Below, one piece after another: positions 1 to 5,544 of a stretch of 5,544 nucleotides of DNA (position 1 is the first letter of the stretch; each line of letters opens with the position of its first letter). This stretch comes from a bacterium (GTDB lineage Bacteria; SM23-31; JAUVVT01), in contig JAUVVT010000170.1 of the NCBI GenBank assembly GCA_030604505.1, forward strand, positions 1-5,544, read 5' to 3'. Below the pieces are notes generated by a model that saw nothing but the letters and a program-made list of their open reading frames with translations, ran no database searches and was not told the origin of the DNA. Both the position numbers and the translations under genes were made by a program.

Positions 1-5
1 CCCCA

Positions 6-320
6 ATGGATATTCCTCAATCTACAATTGATCAAGAAAAATTAATTAATATCATTAGTAAAACTATATCAATTTTAAAAAACTTAGAAAAAACTAATAT
101 TAATGAGATTACAATTGAAAACTTACATTTCACATTATCATCACAGGGACTTAATTATAATAAAAATGAAATAGAAAATACGTTAAAGTTTTTGAGCACT
201 CAACCAATTAGTATTTTGCATAAACAAAAAGATTTATATATTTTAAATAGACAAATTGAATCAATATTAAAGAAAATAGGTTTATTAATACAGGCATTTA
301 ACAGAATGAGATTATCATAA
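6..320 (+). CDS. Hypothetical protein, AT-rich, possibly a 5'-truncated gene (winged-helix-like tail)
   Basis: I do not recognise this 104-residue protein. About 65 of its 315 bases are G or C (about 21%), yet it stays open for 104 codons. In DNA this rich in A+T, stop codons should appear about every ten codons, so it is probably a real coding region. The frame is also open to the left edge, so Met at 6 may be internal and this may be the end of a longer protein. It is Lys/Ile/Asn-rich, with no signal peptide or membrane segment. The pattern looks like a helix (about residues 12-28), two more helices (about 38-48 and 53-67), then a beta-hairpin-like stretch ending in LYIL (about 70-80) and a last helix. 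That order recalls a winged-helix domain, which is inference only. It ends 45 bases before the kinase gene on the same strand. Base composition differs sharply from the genes that follow. Confidence 0.6.
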   Translation: MDIPQSTIDQEKLINIISKTISILKNLEKTNINEITIENLHFTLSSQGLNYNKNEIENTLKFLSTQPISILHKQKDLYILNRQIESILKKIGLLIQAFNRMRLS

Positions 321-321
321 A

Positions 322-349
322 TTGAAAAAATATTCATTTTTAATACATT
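322..349 (+). promoter_or_regulatory. Candidate sigma70-type promoter ahead of the kinase-etfBA cluster
   Basis: TTGAAA at 322-327 and TACATT at 344-349 are separated by 16 bases. They match the -35 and -10 consensus at 5 of 6 and 4 of 6 positions. The site lies in the 45-base gap before the kinase gene and would give a very short leader. Such matches are common by chance in DNA this AT-rich, so this is a weak call. Confidence 0.2.
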
Positions 350-365
350 AAATAATTATTAGACT

Positions 366-1160
366 ATGAAAAAGATAGAAAAAGCTGAACGAATATTAAT
401 AAAAATCGGAACTGCGGTAATAACAAAAGACCAGAAGCTAAATAAATTCTGGATGCGAAAAAAGGTAAGAGAAATCTCGGAATTAATCCATGCCGGAAAA
501 AAGATTATAATGATAAGTTCCGGTGCGGTTGGTGCTGGAATGGAGATTGAACAACTTAAAAAAAGACCAAAAGACATCTTAAAACTCCAGTTGTTATCCG
601 GTATTGGACAGCCAAGACTGATGAGGACATACGAATTAAAATTCAAGAGGTACGGTGTAAAAACGGCACAGATACTTCTGACGCATCATAACTTTTCGAC
701 AATAAAAGAATTAAAAAATCTCACCGATGTTATTGAAGGATATTTCTCTGAAAAAGTTCTGCCAATAGTTAATGCCAACGATATTCTAACCAAAGAAGAG
801 CTTATGAACGGGTCGGTAATAAAGTTTTCCGATAATGACGAGCTTGCCGCACTTATGGCTAAAGCTCTTAAAATGGACCTGTTGTTAATATTAACTAATG
901 TGGACGGTCTTTATTTGGGATATAATGATAAATCTGATGAACCTAAACTTATTGAGACTGTAGAAAAAGTGACAAATAAGATTCTTGAGCAAACAAGAAA
1001 AGGGAAATCTCCGCTGGGTTTGGGAGGTATGTACTCCAAGGTAAAAGCGGCAAGAGATTTAGCTAAATATAAAATCCCGACAATTATTGCAAACGGCAAA
1101 TATAATATTACCGATATAATTTCAAATAAAGTAAAACGAACACAATTTAATACATACTAA
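366..1160 (+). CDS. proB: Glutamate 5-kinase-like amino acid kinase, kinase domain only
   Basis: This is probably the cytoplasmic kinase that phosphorylates L-glutamate with ATP, the first step of proline synthesis. Family features seen are KIGTAV (13-18, Lys13 matching the ATP-site lysine), SSGAVGAG (51-58), NAND (136-139), SDND (155-158), TNVDGLY (177-183) and a glycine-rich SPLGLGGMYSKVKAA (215-229). That last stretch fits the glutamate 5-kinase signature except for its final glycine, which is Lys236. Ser51 or Ser52, Asp139 and Asn157 align with the glutamate-binding residues of E. coli ProB (Ser50, Asp137, Asn149). It ends at 264 residues where E. coli ProB has 367, so the C-terminal PUA domain is absent; kinase-only forms are known. 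The usual NEND motif reads NAND, and the region around 105-125 diverges. No proA is nearby. There is no Shine-Dalgarno sequence before the ATG; the start is set by the motif-proximal N-terminus. Another small-acid kinase of the same superfamily is the main alternative. Confidence 0.82.
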   Translation: MKKIEKAERILIKIGTAVITKDQKLNKFWMRKKVREISELIHAGKKIIMISSGAVGAGMEIEQLKKRPKDILKLQLLSGIGQPRLMRTYELKFKRYGVKTAQILLTHHNFSTIKELKNLTDVIEGYFSEKVLPIVNANDILTKEELMNGSVIKFSDNDELAALMAKALKMDLLLILTNVDGLYLGYNDKSDEPKLIETVEKVTNKILEQTRKGKSPLGLGGMYSKVKAARDLAKYKIPTIIANGKYNITDIISNKVKRTQFNTY

Positions 1161-1163
1161 AAA

Positions 1164-2060
1164 ATGAAATACAATTCTATCGTACTAATAAAACAGGTGC
1201 CGGATACGAAAAATATTACCGGTGAAGCAATGCATGAAGACGGAACGGTTAACCGCTCTGCCCTGCCGGCGATATTCAATCCTGATGATTTAAACGCTCT
1301 TGAAATGGCTCTTTCTTTAAGAGAGAAATTCGGTGGGACTGTAAAAGTTATCACAATGGGTCCCCCCTTCGCGGCGGAAGTTCTCCGCGAATCCCTTTAT
1401 CGTGGCGCTGATGAAGTAATCCATCTATCCGACAGAAGATTCGCCGCAGCGGATACCCTTGCAACCGCTTATACATTGAGTAAAGCAATAAAAAAAATCG
1501 GCGAATATAACATTATCTTTTGCGGAAGACAGGCTATAGACGGCGATACTGCACAAGTTGGACCCCAGGTGGCTGCCAAACTCGATATTCCGCAGGTTAC
1601 ATTCGTCGATAAAATCGAGCAAATTGATGATAATTCCATTACAGTAAAACGAAGTATAGAAAACGGATACGAAATCATTCAGACAAAACTCCCTGTTCTT
1701 CTCACAGTTATGGGAACCGCAAATGAACCGAGATACCCATCGTGTAAATTAGTGATGAAATACAAAAAGGCAAGGTCTGCTGCTGAAATAAAAGCCGAAT
1801 CTGAAAATAATAAAGATTCAAATATAAATTTTAATGAAACAATTAATAAGCTCAAAAAAAAGAACCTTCTGATACAGACATGGGATGCAGATAATATCGG
1901 CTTAGATGCATCTGAATGCGGCGCTCAGGGTTCCCCGACATGGGTGGCAAAAATTTCAAGTGTACAGTTAGAATCCAAAGAAATAAAAAACATTGAGTCA
2001 AATTACAATAGCATTAAAGAACTTATTTCTGAATTAATTTCAGACCATATATTGGGATAG
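1164..2060 (+). CDS. etfB: Electron transfer flavoprotein subunit beta
   Basis: This is the beta subunit of ETF, which pairs with EtfA to carry electrons between acyl-CoA dehydrogenases (or similar flavoenzymes) and other carriers. Family motifs are KQVPDT (10-15), FNPDDLNALEMAL (38-50), GADE (81-84), ADTLATA (96-102) and CGRQAIDGDTAQVGPQVA (120-137), the nucleotide-binding loop that holds AMP or a second FAD. The ETF-beta signature starts at Val161 and runs through LPVLLTV (176-182), with one deviation (Asn167 where Gly or Asp is usual). NEPRYPS (187-193) and GSPTWV (256-261) follow. At 298 residues it is longer than the roughly 250-260 common in the family; the surplus lies mostly in a charged, Asn/Lys-rich linker at about 205-235. 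The loop at 120-137 resembles clostridial ETFs that partner butyryl-CoA dehydrogenase. The ATG is 3 bases after the kinase stop with no Shine-Dalgarno, suggesting translational coupling. Family call is very secure. Confidence 0.96.
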   Translation: MKYNSIVLIKQVPDTKNITGEAMHEDGTVNRSALPAIFNPDDLNALEMALSLREKFGGTVKVITMGPPFAAEVLRESLYRGADEVIHLSDRRFAAADTLATAYTLSKAIKKIGEYNIIFCGRQAIDGDTAQVGPQVAAKLDIPQVTFVDKIEQIDDNSITVKRSIENGYEIIQTKLPVLLTVMGTANEPRYPSCKLVMKYKKARSAAEIKAESENNKDSNINFNETINKLKKKNLLIQTWDADNIGLDASECGAQGSPTWVAKISSVQLESKEIKNIESNYNSIKELISELISDHILG

Positions 2061-2064
2061 AAAT

Positions 2065-3096
2065 ATGGAAAACAAAGGAGAAGTCTGGATAATATCAGAA
2101 CAGGACAAGGGTAAACTTGCAGAAATTTCTATTGAACTGGTTTCCAAGGGAAGAGAATTAGCCGACAGGTTAAAAACGTCTCTCGGTTCAGTTGTTCTGG
2201 GAGATAATATCAAACATATCCCTGAAGAACTTTTTAAATACGGCTGTGACACTGTCTATCTTGCAGAACATCCGGATTTAAAATATTACACAGTTTTAAC
2301 ATATACAAACGTGATTTATAAACTCGCAAAAGAAAAAAATCCTGACATAATTCTATTTGGTGCGACCACAACCGGAAGAGATTTAGCACCACGGCTTGCT
2401 TCAATTTTACCCGCCGGTCTTACCGCAGACTGTACCGACCTGAGGATAGATGATTACAGCGACCCACGTTCAAAAAAAGTCCTTAAAGATACACTGTTTC
2501 AAATAAGACCGGCATTTGGTGGTAATATAATTGCCACTATTGTGAATACCTGGGCTCCGCCAAAAATGGCAACTGTCAGAGAAGGAGTAATGAAGATAGC
2601 ACCACCTCAAAATGAAAGAACCGGGAAAATTATAAATATCAACCCTGAATTTGGTCAGAAAGATTTAGCACTTAAAGTTATCGAAAGGTCGAAATTAGAA
2701 AAAAAGGTCAACCTTAAAAATGCAAGAATAATAGTATCAGGAGGCTTTGGAGTCAGCAGCAGAGAAAATTTTAAATTAATTCATGAACTTGCCCATACAC
2801 TCGGCGGTGAAATCGCCGGTTCCCGTGCTGCGGTTGACGGCGGTTTTATCGAAAGAGACCATCAAGTCGGTCAAACAGGAACCACCGTCAGACCAAAACT
2901 ATACATTGCCTGTGGAATATCGGGCGCCGTTCAACATAGAGCAGGTATGTCGGAGTCTAATAAAATAATCGCTATTAATGCGGATAAAGATGCACCTATA
3001 TTTAAAATTGCACATTACGGAATCATAGGAGACCTGAACCAGGTCATCCCTATGATGATTAAAGCATACAAGGAAAAAGGTAAACTTTCGTTGTAA
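2065..3096 (+). CDS. etfA: Electron transfer flavoprotein subunit alpha
   Basis: This is the alpha subunit of ETF, carrying the FAD that shuttles electrons. The N-terminal domain (about 1-200) begins with EVWIISEQ (6-13) and contains GRDLAPRLA (104-112), GLTADCT (118-124), RPAFGGNI (148-155) and MATVREGVM (168-176). The C-terminal FAD domain has SGGFGVSSRENF (225-236), GSRAAVDGGFIERDHQVGQT (252-271) and the complete ETF-alpha signature at 279-305, from LYIACGISGAVQH to the closing IAIN. At 343 residues it is close to normal family length. No extra N-terminal ferredoxin domain is present. The start lies 4 bases after the etfB stop, so the two subunits should be made together from one message. 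Only a weak GGGA (2054-2057) precedes the ATG. A good AAAGGAG at 2074-2080 lies inside the gene, but no start codon follows it at a useful distance before the conserved EVW. Family call is very secure. Confidence 0.96.
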   Translation: MENKGEVWIISEQDKGKLAEISIELVSKGRELADRLKTSLGSVVLGDNIKHIPEELFKYGCDTVYLAEHPDLKYYTVLTYTNVIYKLAKEKNPDIILFGATTTGRDLAPRLASILPAGLTADCTDLRIDDYSDPRSKKVLKDTLFQIRPAFGGNIIATIVNTWAPPKMATVREGVMKIAPPQNERTGKIININPEFGQKDLALKVIERSKLEKKVNLKNARIIVSGGFGVSSRENFKLIHELAHTLGGEIAGSRAAVDGGFIERDHQVGQTGTTVRPKLYIACGISGAVQHRAGMSESNKIIAINADKDAPIFKIAHYGIIGDLNQVIPMMIKAYKEKGKLSL

Positions 3097-3103
3097 AAAT
3101 ATA

Positions 3104-3193
3104 TTAACCACAAAGAACGCAAAGGAAAATTAAAAAATAGTTGCATTATTTTTTCCCATTTAAAACATTCTTCTTCGTGCCCTTCGTGGTAAA
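3104..3193. repeat. Imperfect inverted repeat with ACCACRAAG arms, MITE-like or eroded repeat
   Basis: The left arm (3104-3129) and the reverse complement of the right arm (3168-3193) match at 18 of 26 positions, around a 38-base AT-rich centre. Seven of the eight differences are A/G transitions. Both arms contain ACCACRAAG followed nine bases later by a second, related CRCRAAG unit, so each arm is itself a degenerate 9-base tandem. The element fills most of the gap between etfA and the acyl-CoA dehydrogenase gene and holds no ORF. From memory, similar ACCACGAAG-type sequences recur between genes in varied environmental bacteria. It could fold in RNA, but it has no terminal T-tract and is not a classical terminator. 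Confidence 0.7.
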
Positions 3194-3227
3194 ATATTTT
3201 GCTGGTATATCAAATAAATTTTTAATT

Positions 3228-3234
3228 AAAGGAA
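3228..3234 (+). promoter_or_regulatory. Ribosome binding site of the acyl-CoA dehydrogenase gene
   Basis: AAAGGAA ends 6 bases before the ATG at 3241. It supports that start and contrasts with the A-rich, Shine-Dalgarno-free starts of the kinase and etfB genes. Confidence 0.7.
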
Positions 3235-3240
3235 CCGAGA

Positions 3241-4962
3241 ATGCCAAACTTTTTTGACGATAATGAAGATATTCAATTCCAATTTAAAAATCTGGATTTA
3301 GATGAAATAATCAGAATAAGAGAAGACAATTTCAAAGAAAAGGATAATTTCTATTATGCCTCTGAAAACGTGGAAGATGCAAAAGACAATTACAGAAGGG
3401 CTATGAGCATAGCGGGTCAAATTGCGGGAGATTATGTTGCACCGAGGGCGCCTGAAATTGATGCTGAAGGCAGTAAACTCGTTGACGGCAAAGTTATATA
3501 TGCAAAAGGACTTCAGGAATCTCTTGATATGATTAAAAATTCGGATTTAATGGGAATTACCATTCCAAGAAAATATGGCGGACTCAATTTTCCTTACATT
3601 GTAAGTTCGATATTTATTGAAATAATATCAAGAGCAGATGCAAGTCTTATGAATATAGTCGGTCTTCAGGACATTGGTGAAACTGTTTACAAATTCGCCG
3701 ACGATGAACTGAAAGACAAGTATTTGCCGCTGTTCAGTTCCGGTAAAATTACAAGTGCTATGGCTTTAACCGAACCGGATGCCGGGTCAGATTTACAGGC
3801 GGTTCAGCTTAAAGCTGTATATGACGAACAGAGCGGTTGCTGGCGGCTCAATGGCGTCAAACGTTTTATTACAAACGGATGTGGAGATATCTTGCTGGTA
3901 CTGGCAAGGTCGGAAGAAGGAACAACAGACGCACGGGGATTAAGTCTCTTTCTATGTGAAAATGATGATTCCATGAAAATAAGAAGGATTGAAAATAAAC
4001 TCGGAATCAAAGCTTCACCAACATGTGAGCTTCAGTTTAACAATACAACTGCACATCTCGTGGGTAAAAGAAAATTTGGACTCATTAAATATGTTATGTC
4101 AATGATGAATGGCGCAAGAGTGGGAATTGCTTTTCAGGCGCTGGGTATTGCTGTCGCCGCATATTATGAAGCGATAAAGTATGCAAACGAAAGAGAGCAA
4201 TTCGGAAAAAAAATTATCGAATTCCCTGCAGTTTACGATATCCTGATTAATATGAAAGTGGAAATAGAAACCACAAGAAGTCTTGTCTACAGGACTGTGT
4301 GGGTTGTTGATATGTTAGAATGTCTTGAGAAAAATCTCAAATCAGCAGAAAACGATGATGAGAAAAAAATACTGCGGAAAAAAATAAAAAACTTTGATAA
4401 ATTAGCTGCAACCGTAACTCCTTTAAGTAAATATTATGCTTCCGAGATGTCATCAAGGGTAACTTATGACGCAATTCAGATTCACGGAGGAACCGGCTAT
4501 ATGAAAGAATTCAACGTAGAACGGCACTACAGGGATGCAAGAATCACATCGATTTATGAAGGAACATCCCAGCTTCAGGTAGTAGCCGCCATCGGAGGAA
4601 TACTTTCAGGTGTAATGAACATTGAATTCGATAATTTTTCATCACAGGAATATGATGGTGATTTAAAATCCCTCTCCGATAAGATGAAAAAAGCATACAG
4701 CAAGTTCCAAACCGCCGCTAACTACCTAAAGGAAAAGAAAAATCCCGAATATACCGAATTTTACGCAAGAAAAATGGTAGATATAACTATTGATGTCTAT
4801 ATAAGTTATTTATTGTTGAATGAAGCCAAAGTATCAGAACATAAAAAACTATTGGCAGAAAAATTCATAAACGAAAGACTGCCAAGAATATCAATGAACG
4901 AAGAATATATTATAAGCGGCGACGAATCCACAATAAAAAATCGTGATGAATTATTAAAATAG
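3241..4962 (+). CDS. Acyl-CoA dehydrogenase, long form with N- and C-terminal extensions
   Basis: This FAD enzyme oxidises acyl-CoA to the trans-2-enoyl-CoA and normally passes the electrons to ETF, whose genes lie just upstream. The N-terminal helical domain follows a leading extension of about 45 residues. ALTEPDAGSD (175-184) is the family's first signature and opens the beta domain. YANEREQFGKKI (314-325) and QIHGGTGY (413-420) mark the C-terminal helical domain. IYEGTSQ (438-444) supplies the catalytic base, Glu440, in the position used by short- and medium-chain enzymes. At 573 residues it exceeds the usual 380 or so: a charged helical insert lies at about 360-385 and a helical tail fills about 450-573. 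Similar long forms are known among Bacteroidota-type bacteria. Chain-length preference cannot be read from the sequence. It starts 144 bases after etfA behind the inverted repeat, so it may share the etf transcript or have its own promoter. No membrane segment or signal peptide is seen. Confidence 0.93.
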   Translation: MPNFFDDNEDIQFQFKNLDLDEIIRIREDNFKEKDNFYYASENVEDAKDNYRRAMSIAGQIAGDYVAPRAPEIDAEGSKLVDGKVIYAKGLQESLDMIKNSDLMGITIPRKYGGLNFPYIVSSIFIEIISRADASLMNIVGLQDIGETVYKFADDELKDKYLPLFSSGKITSAMALTEPDAGSDLQAVQLKAVYDEQSGCWRLNGVKRFITNGCGDILLVLARSEEGTTDARGLSLFLCENDDSMKIRRIENKLGIKASPTCELQFNNTTAHLVGKRKFGLIKYVMSMMNGARVGIAFQALGIAVAAYYEAIKYANEREQFGKKIIEFPAVYDILINMKVEIETTRSLVYRTVWVVDMLECLEKNLKSAENDDEKKILRKKIKNFDKLAATVTPLSKYYASEMSSRVTYDAIQIHGGTGYMKEFNVERHYRDARITSIYEGTSQLQVVAAIGGILSGVMNIEFDNFSSQEYDGDLKSLSDKMKKAYSKFQTAANYLKEKKNPEYTEFYARKMVDITIDVYISYLLLNEAKVSEHKKLLAEKFINERLPRISMNEEYIISGDESTIKNRDELLK

Positions 4963-5000
4963 ACTTTTAAAATTTTTTATATTGCATAAATATGAAAACC

Positions 5001-5039
5001 GAATGAGAACAAACTTATTCTTATTTTCTTATCCCATTC
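5001..5039 (+). other. Weak stem-loop downstream of the acyl-CoA dehydrogenase gene
   Basis: GAATGAGA (5001-5008) can pair with TCCCATTC (5032-5039) at seven of eight positions around a 23-base AT-rich loop. No T-tract follows, so a Rho-independent terminator is unlikely. The stem may be chance. Confidence 0.2.
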
Positions 5040-5120
5040 TCCTCCGACTTTATAGACTCTTATTAATCAAAATAAATTAGCCGCTGTAATATTTACGAAT
5101 GATAAATTTTCACTTTTTAT

Positions 5121-5162
5121 AAATTATAAATCTTAAATCTAAAATTGCAAATCACAAATCTT
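5121..5162. repeat. Six-unit 7-base tandem array, consensus AAATYNN
   Basis: Units begin at 5121, 5128, 5135, 5142, 5149 and 5156, exactly 7 bases apart. They read AAATTAT, AAATCTT, AAATCTA, AAATTGC, AAATCAC and AAATCTT. The first four bases are invariant and the fifth is always T or C. The array lies in the non-coding gap before the phosphatidyltransferase gene, 70 bases upstream of its start. Its role is unknown; it could be slipped-strand repeat DNA, a bent A-tract or a remnant of a dispersed repeat. Confidence 0.65.
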
Positions 5163-5219
5163 ATATTCTGCGGTGAAAAAAACTTAAATAAAAACACAGT
5201 TTCATTCTTATAATAACAT

Positions 5220-5224
5220 AGGAG
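5220..5224 (+). promoter_or_regulatory. Ribosome binding site fixing the start at 5233
   Basis: AGGAG lies 8 bases before the ATG at 5233, an ideal spacing. It decides the start of the partial gene at the right edge. Confidence 0.75.
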
Positions 5225-5232
5225 AACAATAA

Positions 5233-5544
5233 ATGCAGGCAAATATAGTTACTTTAATAAGAATAGTACTGGTATTTGTAACTGTGAGTTTGTTTCAGAT
5301 AAGCTCCTTTTATTTACAGGCTTTCGCTGTTTTTATGGTGATTTTCGTGATTTATCTCGATTCACTCGATGGATATGTGGCAAGAAAATTTAAGGTAGCA
5401 TCAGAATTCGGCGCTTTATTTGATATTGTCGGCGACAGGCTTGTAGAAAGTGTGTTCTGGATATCTTTTACTTACACAGGAATGGTTAGATTTTGGGGCC
5501 CAATAATAGTTATTACACGCGGTTTCCTGGCAGATACTGTCAGA
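5233..5544 (+). CDS. CDP-alcohol phosphatidyltransferase, N-terminal part (cut by window end)
   Basis: This membrane enzyme family moves a phosphatidyl group from CDP-diacylglycerol to an alcohol such as glycerol 3-phosphate or inositol phosphate in phospholipid synthesis. The 104 visible codons contain the whole catalytic signature: Asp43, Asp46, Gly47, Ala50, Arg51, Gly60, Asp64 and Asp68, with spacing D-x2-DG-x2-AR-x8-G-x3-D-x3-D. The aspartates bind the metal ions and Asp68 is the expected catalytic base. Hydrophobic stretches at about 5-22, 26-42 and 72-95 fit the family's membrane helices. The N-terminus (NIVTLIRI) and the later PIIVITRGFLADTVR (90-104) recall PgsA, phosphatidylglycerophosphate synthase, but the visible part does not settle the alcohol substrate. 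The start is supported by AGGAG 8 bases upstream. It is separated from the acyl-CoA dehydrogenase by 270 bases and is probably a separate unit. The gene continues beyond the window with no stop seen. Confidence 0.9.
   Translation, partial: MQANIVTLIRIVLVFVTVSLFQISSFYLQAFAVFMVIFVIYLDSLDGYVARKFKVASEFGALFDIVGDRLVESVFWISFTYTGMVRFWGPIIVITRGFLADTVR

Noticed and set aside
359..646. Minus-strand ORF of 95 codons over the kinase gene
   Set aside because: It lies opposite conserved kinase coding sequence, has no ribosome site and no recognisable family pattern.
2783..2968. Second plus-strand frame inside etfA
   Set aside because: It overlaps the FAD-binding signature region of etfA, whose frame is fully explained; short out-of-frame ORFs are expected.
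3804..4010. Minus-strand ORF of 68 codons over the acyl-CoA dehydrogenase
   Set aside because: It is a shadow of a well-conserved gene with no supporting start signal or domain.
4963..4985. Possible terminator after the acyl-CoA dehydrogenase stop
   Set aside because: There is a T-run but only a weak A/T palindrome before it, with no GC-rich stem.
5028..5045. Minus-strand GGAGGAG followed by ATG, GGA and a stop
   Set aside because: It has a strong ribosome-site look, but the reading frame ends after two codons, so no peptide of note is encoded.
3104..5162. CRISPR array reading of the intergenic repeats
   Set aside because: The inverted repeat has only two arms and the AAATYNN units are 7 bases with no spacers; neither fits a CRISPR array, and no cas gene is present.
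5209..5214. Perfect TATAAT ahead of the phosphatidyltransferase gene
   Set aside because: Transcription would begin at about 5220, on or inside the ribosome site at 5220-5224, and no good -35 lies 16-18 bases upstream. It is probably chance in AT-rich DNA.

Overview
This 5,544-base window reads as a piece of bacterial chromosome with every recognised gene on the + strand. No RNA gene, CRISPR array, transposase or prophage gene is visible. The host looks like an AT-rich bacterium that carries electron-transfer-flavoprotein (ETF) metabolism. Low GC, A-rich gene starts without Shine-Dalgarno sequences, and a long-form acyl-CoA dehydrogenase would fit the Bacteroidota/Chlorobi/Ignavibacteria side of the tree. 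That placement is an inference and is weak without a search.

Layout: (1) 1-320, a very AT-rich small gene of unknown function (about 21% GC), possibly the tail of a longer gene entering from the left. (2) 366-3096, a tight three-gene cluster: a kinase-only glutamate 5-kinase-like protein (proB-like), then etfB and etfA. The gaps are 3 and 4 bases, so this is almost certainly one transcript. (3) 3097-3240, a gap holding an imperfect inverted repeat whose arms have the form ACCACRAAG-RRCRCRAAG. (4) 3241-4962, a 573-residue acyl-CoA dehydrogenase with extra N- and C-terminal segments and an intact catalytic glutamate. (5) 4963-5232, an AT-rich gap with a 7-base-period AAATYNN array. (6) 5233 to the window edge, the N-terminal 104 codons of a CDP-alcohol phosphatidyltransferase.

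The clearest functional story is the flavoprotein module. EtfB and EtfA form the heterodimer that exchanges electrons with acyl-CoA dehydrogenases, and the dehydrogenase gene lies next to them. Some EtfB/EtfA motifs resemble those of clostridial ETFs that partner butyryl-CoA dehydrogenase, so flavin-based electron bifurcation is possible. The sequence alone does not prove it. The proB-like kinase has no proA beside it, and its active-site motif departs from the usual one, so its exact substrate is less certain. I found no convincing undescribed system. The best second looks are the two intergenic repeat structures, the AT-rich orphan gene and the odd kinase.
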